Positions 45,911-58,609 of a DNA stretch of 64,000 bases are shown piece after piece (the stretch's first letter is position 1; each line of letters begins with the position of its first letter). The notes beneath the pieces are model-generated. The model was not told the DNA's origin and searched no databases. It was given only the letters and a program-made list of their open reading frames with translations. This stretch comes from Anticarsia gemmatalis (taxonomy: Eukaryota; Arthropoda; Insecta; Lepidoptera; Erebidae): assembly GCF_050436995.1 (NCBI RefSeq), contig NC_134774.1:3578030-3642029 (forward strand), written 5' to 3'. The position numbers and the translations under genes are program-made.

Positions 45911-46764
45911 AGGAAATATCTCACTGAAATGCAAACGTGTTGAATAAATAATTTAAATAATAATGCATTGTTTTATCCTCAAAGGAAGTATGAAGGAGGA
46001 AGTCTGTACTTTGTATTGAATTATATATTTGCTTCACGTTTATGCTACCCTAGTACTTGACGCTTTGAAGGACAAAAAAATGTTTCGGAATTGCAATAAC
46101 TAACTGTCGGTAAAGGATAGCCTTTGATATAACTCATGGATAGATAGCTATTGTTATTATTTTGAGTAAAAGTGTGATATACTAGCTTTGTTTCGCTGTT
46201 TTACTTGCATTTGTACTGATTTTTTTGTTGCCTCAGGCATAGAGAGATAGTTTCTGAGATGAGAGCGTTTAATAAACAAACAAATACACTTTATATAACT
46301 GTAATTTCTGATGTTTAGCCTGTATTATCGAAGAGTTTTAACATTATATGATACGCAAAAATGACTGTACAGTTCATTTTTGCGTAAAAGAGTAACAAAC
46401 ATCCTTTTCAAAAGATTGATAGATATAACATACATTATAATGTTTATCCACATTAATAATAATGTCCTGCCCCACAGAGGAACATTATAAACTATCTATA
46501 TGCAAAATTTCATCGAAATCTGTCCAGTAATTTTTGCATAATAAACTCAAAAACAACCATACAATAAATATTATTAGCGACACGTTCTATATTATTTGCT
46601 AAACACTCGAATAGATTAACTGGCAAAGCTCGGGAAGGCACTTTATGTCTATAACAACTATCTATGACATTTTGATAACATTATCTCTCTATTATTACAT
46701 GGGGACTATCACGTATAGATAAATTTACATTGACCCGAACTTAGATTAAACACATTCATCATCA
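45911..46764. other. no gene seen
   Basis: AT-rich; includes TGATACGCAAAAATGACTGT and its inverse ACAGTTCATTTTTGCGTA, a short inverted repeat at 46350-46386. Confidence 0.4.
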
Positions 46765-47053
46765 GTCTAGCCTTTCTTCCAACTTGGAGTCGGCTTCCAG
46801 TCTCACAGGATGCAGCTGGATACTAGTATTACATGGAGCGACTGTCTATCTGACCTCTACAACACAGCTACCTGGGTTATAACACGATACCTAATAAGAC
46901 TGGTTGTCAGACTTTCAAGCTTCTGACTACTGTTAACGACTGTCAAAGATCTTCCAAAATGACAGTGGGGGCCCACAATTTAACGTGCCTTTGGAAACAC
47001 ATTGTTGGAATGTTTTGCCCCAGGCCAGGCCAAATTTCATCAAAATTGGTTTA

Positions 47054-47202
47054 GTCGCGGGGACTTTTACAAACATACAAACAACGAACACAAAGTACAA
47101 ACAGACCGAAAAGAAACTGTCCCGTGTGGGTATCGAACCTATGACCTTTCGAATTACTGATAGTGGCGTGGCGACCTTAACCACTGCGCCACGGAAGCGT
47201 CT
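47054..47202 (-). repeat. tRNA-derived SINE (family 1), truncated
   Basis: Reverse copy with B box GGTATCGAACC; the body is shorter than usual. Confidence 0.75.
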
Positions 47203-47645
47203 ACCAAAATAAAAACAAAGAATCAATCATTTTCAAACAAGATAGGTCGTTTTAAACCCTTAAGGTCACTTGCAGGTCATTGAACTGCACCAGACGTCTG
47301 CCACTTGGTACAGATGACCTTTGAAGGTCGAAGCGAAAATATCCTCCTTTATATGCCTGTTTATGTAATAAATAAGGCGAAGGTTTATGTGAAGAAAACA
47401 GATTTTCGACGGTGAAACACATTTTTGGAATCTTATGACCGAATAATAAACTAAAATACCTTTACGATACCTTATTTATCATCTGGCGTTTTGTCCGACT
47501 TCTACTATTATGAGTAAAGCCTAAACTATGCCTAAAAGTTCTTTAACATATTTATTGAGGGCATGCAAAGTCCTCAACCCGCACTTGGCCAGCGTGGTGG
47601 ACTCAAGGCCTAATCTTTCCCTTGTTCGGGAAACAAGGAGTGTGC

Positions 47646-47848
47646 TCTCCGTGGCGCAGTGGTTGAGGTCACCACGCCGTTACCATTGCGTCGGGAGGTC
47701 GTGAGTTCGATTCCCACAAGGAGCAATTATTTGTGCGAACCACAGATAGTTGTTTCGAGTCTGGTTGTACTTGTCCGTTGTTTGTATGTTTGTAAAAGTC
47801 CCCGCGACACGAGAGCAATTCTTAATGCGGTAGTCGTCTTTTTAAAGG
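47646..47848 (+). repeat. tRNA-derived SINE (family 1)
   Basis: CTCCGTGGCGCAGTGGTTGA, GAGTTCGATTCCCAC and the usual body. It joins the end of a family-5 repeat (47540-47645). Confidence 0.8.
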
Positions 47849-48152
47849 AGTTATTTTCTTTCACCTATCACTGTTCTAGGCCGCGTTATCTAACGATGGA
47901 AAATTCGTCCTTATGTCTTTTACAGAAACACACGCAATATCCACGAGGCATCATCAATAGCTTTTCATATCTAAACAATATGTTTGCAAACAATTATCGT
48001 ACCATGAAATGATATATCACGATGTTTTAACACAATAAGAGACAACGACTTAGTGTTCTTAAGAAATGTTTTAACAAATAGATGGACATGCGTTTGGTTC
48101 ATGAAATACATGCCTGAGAGTTGTGTTAAACAGTTCTTGAAGGGATGCAAAG

Positions 48153-48352
48153 TTGTGGCGCAGTGGTTTAGGCCACCGCGCCAACACTACAGCGTCGGGA
48201 GGTCGTGGGTTCGACTCCCACACGGAGCAATTATTTGTGCGATCCACACATAATTGTTTCGGGCCTGGTTGTGCTTTGTGTCCGTTGTTTGTATGTTTGT
48301 AAAAGTCCCCGTGACACAAGAGCAATTCTTAGTGCGGGAGTTGTCTTTTAAA
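48153..48352 (+). repeat. tRNA-derived SINE (family 1)
   Basis: TGTGGCGCAGTGGTTTAGG to GTGCGGGAGTTGTC followed by an A-rich tail (AAAAAAGAAAAAAAAAA). Confidence 0.8.
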
Positions 48353-49320
48353 AAAGAAAAAAAAAACCTTGCGTGTTCTCAGCGTGGTAGAAGGCATGCG
48401 AAGTCGAAGTCCCAACACGTATTTTTTTCTAGCGTGAAGGCCCTGACCAATCTCAATACGGGACTCAGAAAAAAAACGAGTGGCCAGATGTCTGATGCCA
48501 GCTCTTCTCATTAGCCTTACCTTCCGAACTGGCGGTAAATTCACTCTCTGTATCATTGACTATCATAAGTGTCAGCATTTGACCTAAATGAACAATTGAT
48601 TTGATTTTTATTTTCGGAGAAGGTCTTTGCCCATCTATGGGATAGTAATGGGTTAGTCCATTGAGAAGTTACATTTTGGGCTTCATTATTAAAAATTGCG
48701 TCTTCTGTTTAACGGAGGCTAAGGCCTAAAAATGATACATTTCAATGGACTAGGTTGATTTCTTCTTTATTGGTTAGAAAAGTCTTATTTTCAGACCTAA
48801 GTCAGACCAAAAGTAGACAGACGCCAATTTTATTTTTGTAAGTATATTTGTTGAACACACTAAACTCATTTTGCTTCTATTGGCTAAAATACAATGGCTT
48901 GAATGTGCTCATAGTTCACGTACTGGTACTTTAATATAATAAAATTAACCAACCATAAACTATAACGGCTTGCACCTACTAATTATAAACAATTAAAACT
49001 TTCACCAAAAAAGAAAACTTAATTTATTCCTTCACATAAAAAAAGTCAATAACCGAGGTCAACGCCCTTCGAAATTTGATTTGAAATCTCATTTGGTTTA
49101 CGACCGTCGTCGCGTGCAGACGTCTCGATGCTTTTGAGATAAAAGTTTTATATGAACTTTGTTAGTTGCGAAAAACGATAGACGGGGTAAGCAACCTTTG
49201 GTAAGACTTCTTTATAGATGAGTGACAGCTTAGTGGGTATTTGAGTTGAGCGTCTTCACGGTTTAAGTCTATGGAAATAGTATATGGAAAGAGCATGTAG
49301 TATATTATCTTATATGCTTA
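48353..49320. other. no gene seen
   Basis: Includes TGTCAGCATTTGACCT and a GGTGGTAAATTCACTC-type stretch at 48530-48580, similar to 17435-17480 in reverse. Otherwise unique AT-rich DNA. Confidence 0.4.
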
Positions 49321-49555
49321 CTAGCTGACCCGCGCAACTTCGCTTGCGTCACATAAGAGCGAATGGGTCAACATTTTCCCCGTTTTTGTAACATTTTTTA
49401 CTGGTAGGTACTATTGGTCGTAGCGTGTTATATAGCCTACAGCCTTCCTCGATAAATAGGCTAATAAACAGTAAAATATTTATTCGATTCGAACCAGTAG
49501 TTCCTTAAATAAGCGCGTTCTAGCAAACTCTTCAGCTTTATAATATTTGTATAGA
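49321..49555 (-). mobile_element. Helitron
   Basis: CTAGCTGACCCGCGCAACTT to TTTGTATAGA. Confidence 0.8.
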
Positions 49556-49851
49556 TATGCTTATTTAATAATTACTCAATTAAATTTCCGAAACGTCGAG
49601 AAACTAATTTAATCGAGTATATATTTTTCATTGAATTATACATGTTTGATGCCTAATATCAGCAAGTGAAGTCTTGTTTTGATAATAAAATATTGATATA
49701 GTCGTGTTTACAATTGAAAGACGTGTGTTATTGATCTAAGCGAGATTTTGATGCGCACTTACACATTCTGAGTCATCTTGTAAATATTGGATTATGGAAG
49801 TTCGTAGAATACTATCTTAAACACATATTCAATCCTACCTAATATTATAAA

Positions 49852-50116
49852 CTAGCTGACCCGCGCAACTTCGCTTGCGTCACATAAGAGAATGGGTCAA
49901 AATTTTCCACGTTTTTGTAACATTTTTTATTGCTACTCTGCTCCTAATGAACGTAGCGTGATGTTATATAGCCTATAGCCTTCCTCGATAAATGGGCTAT
50001 CTAACACTGACACTAAATATTTTTTCAAATCGGACCAGTAGTTCCTGAGATTAGCGCGTTCAAACAAACAAACAATCAAACAAACAAACTCTTCAGCTTT
50101 ATAATATTAGTATAGA
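49852..50116 (-). mobile_element. Helitron, full length
   Basis: CTAGCTGACC to TTAGTATAGA, with an expanded CAAA run. Confidence 0.85.
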
Positions 50117-50586
50117 TGCGACTATTTGTGAGGATGTATGTGTGTTTGTTACGCTTCCACGGAAAATTGCTAAACCGGGCTACTTTTTACCCCGAAATTG
50201 GTTTTTCGTACATATTAGGTAAGGATCGTACCATCTGTGGTCTCTGTCTACCCCTATAGGAAAAAGTTGTGATAGTATATATGTGTGTATGTATGTATGT
50301 CTCCACAAATATGCCTTTACCGTACATGTTTGTATGAAAACAATTCATTCAGAACCGATTATGTAGATAGTAAACAAGAATGTCACATGATTGAACGAAC
50401 ATATCTCTCATACATATGTACATACATTGATTTTTAATTATTAAGTAGAATAAAGATGGAAAAGAGAGTTTTGTATAACAAGATGTATGGATGTGAAAGA
50501 AGGAAGGGAAGTTTGTAGAGATTGAAGCAAATTACAAACAAAATAATTTATTTAGAAGAATCAATGAAGATGCCAAAAATTATGGC

Positions 50587-50705
50587 GGAGAGGTTAAGGT
50601 TGCTAAGCTACTACCACGTCGGGAGGTCGCGGGTTCGATTCATTTTTAGATCCACAAATAGTTTTTTGCGTCTGGTTGTACGTTGTGTCCGTAGTTTGTA
50701 TGATC
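50587..50705 (+). repeat. tRNA-derived SINE (family 1), decayed
   Basis: Keeps GTCGGGAGGTCGCGGGTTCG and part of the body with deletions. Confidence 0.6.
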
Positions 50706-50994
50706 TGTTGTTGTCTTAGATCTTTAAAACTACACAACACATATTGATGCAGTTTTTTCTTAATAGATAGAGTGTTTCAGAGGAAGTTTAATATGCTTAA
50801 TATATAAGAGAACCACTGATAATTTCAAGATTTCTAATGGAAAGTCTAAATAAATTCATTTTTTTGCGCTTACATTACAAACGTTGGCTGCACTCTACGA
50901 GATAGATCAAAATCAATCATCCCTCAGCGGGTTAGAAAAGAAAGTCAACTTCTAATTTTCCGAGCGAAGCCGCACGGGTCCTCTAGTTAGTAAT

Positions 50995-51207
50995 TCCTAC
51001 TAATATTATAAATGCGAAAGTTTGTTAGTATGTATGTATGTTTGTTACTCTTTCACGCAAATACTACTGGTCCGATTGCGCTGAAATTTGGTATGTAAGT
51101 AGCTGAAGACCCTGAATAACATATAGGCTACTTTTTATCCCGGAGTTTCCGAGGATCGGGATTTAAACGGGAAGGGTTTCCACGCGGACGAAGTCACGGG
51201 CGGCCTC
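50995..51207 (+). mobile_element. Helitron-like element, third family
   Basis: Starts TCCTACTAATATTATAAATG and ends CACGCGGACGAAGTCACGGG. A close copy is at 43760-43976. Confidence 0.55.
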
Positions 51208-51549
51208 CAGTAAATAATTTATTGTCCTTCACAAGTACTCTATTGTTTAAACATGAACTAATAACAATTACAGAGCTATTGTTTGTCTGACATTTTGAAC
51301 TTTTACAATAAATATTCAAGGTTATTGAACATACGATTCTGAATAAATCATTGAAAAAACAATATTTATAAATACTAGAGGGTCCGGCAGAGCTACTTCT
51401 GCTCGAACTCAGAGGCAAAAACCAGCTATTCCATTTTTGATATTATCGAAAATCATTATTGTATTTTAAGAAATCAAAGGTTGAAAGAATGACCAAGACG
51501 ATAAACGGCTACGGCGGCCAGTTTTAGTGAAACCAGCCAACATTTAACT

Positions 51550-51712
51550 AACAACGCTACCATTAAGTCGGAAGGTCGGGGGTTCGATTCCCACACAGAA
51601 CAATTATTTGTGCGATCCACAAATAATTGTTTCTGGTCTGGTAGTACTTTGTATCTATTATTGTAAAAGTCCCCGCGACGCAAGAGCAATTCTTAATGCA
51701 GGAGTTGTCTTT
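51550..51712 (+). repeat. tRNA-derived SINE (family 1), head truncated
   Basis: Begins at CAACGCTACCATTAAGTCGG and keeps the body and tail. Confidence 0.7.
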
Positions 51713-51739
51713 AAAAAATAAATTAACTACAAATTAGTG

Positions 51740-52225
51740 CACTTTAGGTCAGGGTCTGGTCACTCTGTGGAGGAACGAGGTGATCATGTTCCTCCAACAC
51801 AAAGGGAGGATCCTCCGACCAGGCGAGGTGATCGTGCCTGGTGGGCCTAGGCTGCCCGACTGTTGTAGTCGGGAACTTGTATATATAGTCAGTTGCAGTG
51901 CAAACTTCGATAGCGCGATCTAGGACTTGTGACGTCAGTCACACTGCGCGTGGTGGTTGGTTGCGCGCTGGTCCCAGTAGATGTCGCTGTATGTAGCGAG
52001 CCGCTACAACTCTATGTCTAAAACACGAAGTTTAATTGTATATACTATACTGACCACTAGTAGTTTAGTTCAAAGCTAGCGTTAGTGTGTTATCACGCGA
52101 TAGATAAGGCATAAGTACTGACAATATTGATTCAGGAACGTTACTATTTGGCTCTCGTGCCACTTTGATAACAGTGTTACTACCGAATCCATTGTTTTAT
52201 AGAGTACTAGTTAGCTATATATCTG
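51740..52225 (+). mobile_element. possible LTR-retrotransposon end and LTR remnant
   Basis: GC-richer stretch unlike its surroundings. A frame reading GRILRPGEVIVPGG resembles the end of an LTR-element polyprotein. Then TGTTGTAGTCGGG and a TATATATA box (about 51880) look like the start of an LTR. No second LTR or primer-binding site found, so the assignment is weak. A host promoter is an alternative. Confidence 0.3.
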
Positions 52226-52227
52226 TA

Positions 52228-52502
52228 CTAGCTGACCCGCGCAACTTCGCTTGCGTCACATAAGAGAGAATGGGTCAAAATTTTCCCCGTTTTTGTAAAT
52301 TTTTTCCTTTACTACTCCGCTCCTAATGGCCGTAGCGTGATGTTATATAGCCTATAGCCTTCCTCGATAAATGGGCTAACTAACACTGAAATAATTTTTC
52401 AAATCGAACCAGTAGTTCCTGAGATTAGCGCGTTCAAACAAACAAACAAATAAACAAACAAACAAACAATCAAACTCTTCAGCTTTATAATATTAGTATA
52501 GA
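52228..52502 (-). mobile_element. Helitron, full length
   Basis: CTAGCTGACC to TTAGTATAGA, with the longest CAAA run of the window. Confidence 0.85.
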
Positions 52503-52599
52503 TTAGTATAGATATAAAATGGTGGTCTAAGTTGCGCCTCTGACGCAAGTGGTCGATGATTCGTACCCGGCAACACACCAATAACTTTTCGAAGTTAAA

Positions 52600-52760
52600 T
52601 GTGTTTACACAAACACTCTATCGCACTTTGGATTACGCGAGGGAAAACAGCGCGCTCTTCGCTCGCGATTTTCTTCGCGGGCTTGACGGATGAGCGCGGC
52701 GCGTGGTCTTTCCTTTTCCCTTACACGCGCGCTCTTTCACGCGCGATTGTTGTTTCATGC
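52600..52760. other. CpG-rich stretch with repeated GCGCGCTCTT
   Basis: GCGCGCTCTTCGCTCGCGAT, GATGAGCGCGGCGCG and ACGCGCGCTCTTTCACGCGC stand out in AT-rich DNA. No exon or known repeat recognised. Could be a small element or an orphan promoter. Confidence 0.35.
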
Positions 52761-53212
52761 GTGATAGAATGTGTGTGTGTAAAGAAGGCTAATGTCTCAA
52801 AAGAAACATTTCACTTAAGCCTTTACAGGCATAAGATAACTATCACAAATGATACCTTACTCCACAGCAAAAGCATTAGACTCCCATATTGTTCATTATA
52901 CAAAGGAAACAAAGGCCATTTTATACGAGCCTTGAATATTTAAAATACTTTAGAAAATCACGCCTGAGAATACCTACGGTTGTTGAACGTATGTATAATA
53001 AACTAGCTGTTGCCCGTGACTCCGTCCGACAGAACTTTCATACAAACTTTCATCCCCTTGGGGGCAGAATAGATCGAAATCCTTTCCTAGCGAATGCCTA
53101 CGTCATAACATCTACCGCTAAATTTCAGCTCGATTCGTCCAGTGGTTTGGGCTGTGCGTTGATAGATCACTATGTTAGTCAGTCACCTTTGTGTTATATT
53201 TATTTAGACTAT

Positions 53213-53417
53213 AATGGGCAGGACATTTGGCTAGGCGTAAAGATGGAAGGTGGACTAAAGCAATCACTGAACGGCCATGGAAAGAGCGAAGGTCTCAAGG
53301 AAGGCTCCCAACTAGATGGTCGGGCGACATTGTTGGTCACGGGCCGAAATGAAGCGCAGGATAAAGTGGCGTGCTGAGGGGGAGGCCTATACTCAACAGT
53401 GGCTGAAAACGGGCTAA
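53213..53417 (+). pseudogene. decayed C-terminus of an RTE-type LINE ORF2
   Basis: Ends with AEGEAYTQQWLKTG and a TAA at 53415-53417, which resembles the conserved tail of RTE LINE proteins. Upstream, WKVD, RAKVSRK and VGRHCWS fragments appear in shifting frames with stops, so it is a dead copy. A short TAGATAGATAATG tail follows. Confidence 0.55.
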
Positions 53418-53634
53418 TTAGATAGATAATGAGTGTGGCATTTATCATGTATGTCACCCGAAATAATCGCAAAACTAACTAAATTCTGAACCCACGAGTT
53501 TATTTCTCATCAAAGTATAAATAACCCACTCGCTTTCAATAGGAAAATCTCTACAACTCTAGCAATTTCCACTCAATACTTACTACACACTACAATATTG
53601 CAGCCACACGTGGACGTATCATACGATGTGACGT

Positions 53635-53682
53635 CACACACACACACACACACATACACACATGCCAGGTGTGTGTGTGTGT
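53635..53682. repeat. CA/GT microsatellite able to fold back
   Basis: ACACACACACACACACAC, then ATACACACATGCCAG, then GTGTGTGTGTGTGTA; the two halves are complementary. Confidence 0.8.
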
Positions 53683-53759
53683 ATTTATAGCTGTGCATTG
53701 TGACGTACAGTCATTGAGAAGTAGAAAAGCAAAATAAAGCCATTACTTTCCATAGCTAA

Positions 53760-53869
53760 CCCCCGGTTTCTTAGTACATTTAGCGGTTGTTTATCTATTC
53801 GATAACGTTTTTTTGTATGAGTTTAAACGCTATTGAATAGATAAACTACCGCTAAATGTACCTCAGAAA
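53760..53869. mobile_element. foldback MITE copy
   Basis: Arms CCCCCGGTTTCTTAGTACAT and TAAATGTACCTCAGAAAC around a loop with GTTTTTTTGTATGAG. Confidence 0.75.
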
Positions 53870-54845
53870 CTATAACCTCTCTGAGGTTAAGCCACGCTTG
53901 CCGAGGTTGGTCACTGGATGGGTGACCATATTATACATACCGAGTTCCTCCGTGTTTCGGAAGGCACTTCTAATTCAGGGTCCCAGCTGTCATTTTCAAA
54001 GATCTTTGGCGGTCGTTAACAGTAGTCAGAAGCTTGAAAGTCTGACAACCAGTCTTACTAAGTATCGTGTTATAACACAGGTAACTGTGTTGTGGAGGTC
54101 AGATAGACAGTCGCTCCATGTAAAATACTGGTATTACATGAAGATTACACCAGTATTTTACATGAAGGGACTGTCTATCGGACCTGTGTTTCAGGGAGCG
54201 ACTGCCTATCGGATTTATGTTTGTTACTCTTACACGAAAAAACTACTGGACAGATTTTGATTAAATTTAGAACACGGGTAGTTTATAACCTGGATTACTA
54301 CATGAGATACGTTTTACCAGTTAAAATTCTTTTCATGCGGACGAAGTCGCGGGAAGAATCTAGTCTATCATAGCTCTATTGTATTACGTACATAAACATA
54401 ATTATGACACAAACTATATAATATTAATTACATAATACTAAGACGTATTAAATAACTTAGTATACGATTACATTTCCTGACTGCTGAACTATTGTAAAGT
54501 ATATAAAAACTATATGAAAGGCAATGTCTCGGTTCAGTAGAGCAATAGGCCATATATCCTTGACTAATTTGGTATATTTAAAATAGATTTTGCGCGTGAT
54601 TTTTTTGTGGCCTCATAGCATATAGAAAACTAGCTTTTACCTGCGACTTCGTCCTTAAACTGAATTTTCCCATGGGGATGCGTAATTTTTCCGGGGAAAA
54701 AGTAGCCTATATCCTTTCTCGGGTATCAAAATATCTCCATACCAAATTTCATGCAAATTGATTGCGTAGTTTAGGCGTGATTGAGTAACAGACAGACAGA
54801 CAAAGTTACTTTAGCATTTATAATATTAAGTATGGATTATGGATT

Positions 54846-55039
54846 AAAAAAGTCTTTTCGCAATACAGTTTGTTTGAACTTGTAATAAAATCTTTTCTCT
54901 ACACAAAAATGCTCGATATTTGAGTACTTTACGAGCTCACTGAAAGAAACCTAATGAACCGTGTACTCATTTGTGATTCTTGAAGCCAAAGAGATTTTAT
55001 TACAAGTTCATACATACTATAATGCGAAAAGACTTTTTT
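54846..55039. mobile_element. short TIR element (AAAAAAGTCTTTTCGCA)
   Basis: Inverted ends AAAAAAGTCTTTTCGCA and TGCGAAAAGACTTTTTT; inner arms GAACTTGTAATAAAATCTTT pair as well. Loop of about 90 bp. Confidence 0.65.
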
Positions 55040-55538
55040 CCCGACCTAATATTACTAGAAAACGTGCTTTCAGCAGTATCCTTGCTACGGTCCCAAGGCT
55101 GGACAAGAGTCTCCTCTTGAAAAGATTTAGGGGTTATAAATAAAAACTTACTGCTATTTAAACATCTTTGTAGTCAATTGGAAATCAGGTTTAGCACTAT
55201 GTTTGTTCAATCACGTAGACATATAAATTGTTCGCGATTCTTATAACTGTGTTGCTGCGTACGTGCATTTCGCGAGCAGCGATTTTTTGTCTTACGTGAC
55301 CGTCATCTCGTCTTAATATATCATCTAAAAACAGTTCCTAGGATTTTTCGAAGAATTTGATTCATAGACCAATACAATGAAATATGCTAAAGTGGCACAT
55401 ATCAAGGTAAAGCAAAATGCTTAAGATTGCATAGACTTTTTTAAATTTTTTAGAACTACCCCGCCCAGAATGGAATCGTCTTGATGGCTACAAAAAATGT
55501 TTAAAACCTATTTAGCATGTCGAAACCATAATTGTGAA

Positions 55539-55761
55539 TCTATACTAATATTATAAAGCTGAAGAGTTTGTTTGTTTGAACGAGCTAATCTCGGGAACTA
55601 CTGGACCGATTTAAAAAAATCTTGCAGTGTTAAATATCCGATTTATCGAGGAAGGCTATAGGGTATACATCATCACGCTACTACCAATAGGAGCAGAGTA
55701 CCAGTAAAAAATGTTATAAAAAATCAGAAAAAAATCTAATATGAAGAAGCGGGTCGGCTAG
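55539..55761 (+). mobile_element. Helitron with hairpin region deleted
   Basis: TCTATACTAATATTATAAAG to GGGTCGGCTAG; the CGCAAGCGAAGTTGCG hairpin is lost. Confidence 0.75.
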
Positions 55762-55971
55762 TGAATTATAGAATTTCCCCGGTCTTAATGCATTTGGTGT
55801 TAAACCTGGGCTGCCCTATTCGTTGATTAGTCCTACTGCTACTGTATTTAGTGAGCAAGGTAGCCTCGCTCATGTCTCATACGCGACTCTTTAAGTGTCT
55901 ATGATGATAACATCTCCAGACTTCGAAGAGCACGTGAGTTTACAAAGTTATAAATTAATTAATATTATGGG

Positions 55972-56213
55972 ACAACTCACACACGGTCATTTGATTCCAA
56001 ACTAAGCAGAGCTTGTACTATGGTAACCAAATAACTGATAAACATACTTATATACTTCTAAATACATACTTATATAGATACATTAACATCCAGGCTCAGA
56101 ACAAATACTCGTGCTCATCACACAAAGATTTGTCCCGGGTGGGATTCGAACCCACCACACGCGGCGCTATGGTTGTTGCGGCGAGGTGACCGCTTAAACC
56201 ACTGCGCCAAACG
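55972..56213 (-). repeat. tRNA-derived SINE (family 6)
   Basis: Minus-strand head TTTGGCGCAGTGGTTTAAGC and GGTTCGAATCCCACCCGGG; body with TTTGTGTGATGAGCACGAGT. A decayed relative is at 29140-29368. Confidence 0.7.
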
Positions 56214-56934
56214 TGCAGTTAAAATACGTGATTACTTGCTCGTACAGTCGTATTACATGTATGGATTCTTTTTATGATAGTGCGTAGTAAATAGACGGTG
56301 TGTGTATGAATGAGTTTTGTAGTAGTACTGGTTTGATTTTAATGGCAAATTCTTTTGTTAAGTGTCTTGGGTACGTCTGGCTTCGGAAGTCCAGTTTAAA
56401 TCTTATGTTTTGGGAGAGGAGTCGACCATTTGAATCCTTTCTTTCACTTTTTATTAGATGCGTTCGACAAAATATGATCTATAAAGAATTATTGTAAGTC
56501 CCGGTGTAACAGGATTCTTTCTTTATTTAACTTATTTTCAAGAAAAGAAGATTAAAAAAAAAAAAGGTTTTTATTTGCAGTCTCAAAATCCTACTCCCGT
56601 GCTCTCAGAACAAAAATAAATAAACAATCATTGCCATAGAAAACCCACTTGTCTGAAAAAAGGTCACCCATCCAATTCCCATCCTCACTTCGATTGCTTA
56701 ACCTTCTCCTCAAACTCAAATCGCTGTAAGCTTTGTGTACGTGACCTGTGTCTCGTTCGTTCCTGCCAGTAGTAGTTGTAATCTTTTACAAATACACCCA
56801 TTATTGACCTCAAATCGTTTCACTTGATATTGTACATTGTTTCTATGTACTATTTAAAGTACATGCTTACTTAATATATAAATTTATACTTATATAACAC
56901 GAAAACGGTTTTACCTTGTAATTCATGGCGCTCA

Positions 56935-57178
56935 TAGTCAGTTGTCCTCACCGGTCGGTATACGATCTGTGGGTTAAGAAACCCTTGGCGCGGTCATCCC
57001 ATAGCTAGGTGACCGCATAGTGGTATTTGAGCTGGGCGTCTCTGTGCTTCAGAGGGCAAGTAAAAAGTCGGCCCCGGCTGTTGTCTACTAAGATAACAGT
57101 CGTTAAGCCACGTCAAAGGCCTTCGGGCTTGAACAACTTCGACACTATGTTGATCACTAACCATACGATAAGAAGAAG
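56935..57178 (+). repeat. dispersed repeat family 3
   Basis: CACCGGTCGGTATACGATCT, GGTGACCGCATAGTGGTATT, GATAACAGTCGTTAAGCCAC, ACTAACCATACGATAAGAAG. Other copies: 2615-2705, 7035-7155, 13420-13515, 17532-17885, 26672-26878 (-), 38712-38958 (-), 40160-40315 (-), 41838-42098 (-), 58216-58450 (-), 59380-59472, 63030-63210. Confidence 0.7.
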
Positions 57179-57249
57179 TACTATTTAAAGTACATAATAT
57201 CTTTAAATTGAGCTAAATTAAGACAGAATTCCATAAGAAGATATGTTCT

Positions 57250-57437
57250 GACTGCCTCCGTGGCGCAGTGGTTTAAGTTTCCACACCACTAACATTGCGT
57301 TGAGAGGTCGTGGGGTCGATTCTCACTCAGAGCAATTATTTGTGCGATCCACAAATAGTTGTTTTGTGTCCATTGCTTGTATGTTTGTAAAAGTCCCCGC
57401 GACACAAGAATAATTCTTAGTGCTGGAGTAGTCTTTT
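57250..57437 (+). repeat. tRNA-derived SINE (family 1)
   Basis: GACTGCCTCCGTGGCGCAGT to CTTAGTGCTGGAGTAGTC. Confidence 0.8.
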
Positions 57438-58488
57438 TAATAAATAAAAAATATGCAACGCGAAAGTTTAAAAGTTTCGAGGACCACTTAATTTGTTTGC
57501 TTACTGCATTTACTAAGAAATGTCACTACTTGCGGCTGTGTTCTTAGTAGTTTGCGTAACACGGATGCTGCAGATCTTGTGCAATGAGCTAGGTATTTGA
57601 CCTGAATTCTAATTAGTTAAGAGCTGTATTCTAGCTGTTCTTGTTAACATAACGACTGACAGAAGCGTCTTTTATTTTTAAGTAATGTACGAAAATATAT
57701 CTGTTGCTAGGGTACACGTGAAATACGACATGATACTTAAGTCTCTTCAAGTTAAGGGACTCTGTTAATACGTTTGATTAGCGGCTACTGAATATAAGCT
57801 CTCGGGTTCGATTCGTGAGTCGAGCATTTTATGGTCGTAATAGTTGCCCCATTAATGTCCCATTGCTGGGCAAGGGGCTCCTCCCGTAATGAGGGAGGGG
57901 TTAGGCCTTGTTTCAAGCTAGGCCAAGTGCGGGTAGGGTGACAAATACGGTTTTTTTTGGCTACTTACTGAAATTGGTCATGTCTTTTTATACAAATAAA
58001 TTCCTCTAGCAAACATCATCAATGCTCGTATGATATTCTTCCTTAAATAAGTATTACAAACTATAAATAAATTGTAATATCACGCCACATATGACGTGAA
58101 CATTGATTAAAGGATAATTTTAGTATTTACGTGCTGCTGTTTATACTAATGAAGTCACTAAAAAGTTTTTAAACAATCGAGGTTTTAATACTAAATTGCT
58201 AAACGTGCCTTTTTATCGTATGGTTAGTGGTCAACCTAGTGTCAAAGTTGTTCAAGCCGCCCGAACGGCTTTTGCCGTGTATCTTAATTGACAACAACCG
58301 GGACCGACTTTTTACGTGCTCCCGCACAGAGACACCCGGTTCAAATACCACTATTCGGTCACCCATCTAAGGAATGATCGCGCCAAGCGTTGCTAAACTC
58401 ACATATCGTTTACTAATTGGTAATCTCAACTGGCTATGAGCACCTCAACCGTGCCTTAAAAGATAATTTTAAATGATACGGTACCTTA

Positions 58489-58609
58489 TTGGTATATTCC
58501 CAGTTGTCCCCTCTAACACTGTCCCCCGGGGAGACAATTGGGTATAAAAGTAGGAAGAAAATTCCCAGTTGTCACCCCAGGGTGACAGCGTAGATGACAA
58601 ATGGGAATA
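58489..58609. mobile_element. foldback element (GGTATATTCCCAGTTGTC)
   Basis: GGTATATTCCCAGTTGTC at the left and GACAAATGGGAATATACC at the right, with a further inner repeat of TTCCCAGTTGTC. The end GGGAATATACC also occurs alone at 24010. Confidence 0.55.

Larger units (their letters stand above)
55762..57249. other. no gene seen outside the SINE and family-3 repeat
   Basis: Sequence between 56214 and 56934 has no exon or repeat I recognise. A 65-codon frame at 56300 has no recognisable motif. Confidence 0.4.

Noticed and set aside
56130..56213. tRNA gene on the minus strand
   Set aside because: A and B boxes are good but the sequence continues into a SINE body and recurs at 29.3 kb; same verdict for all tRNA-like heads here.
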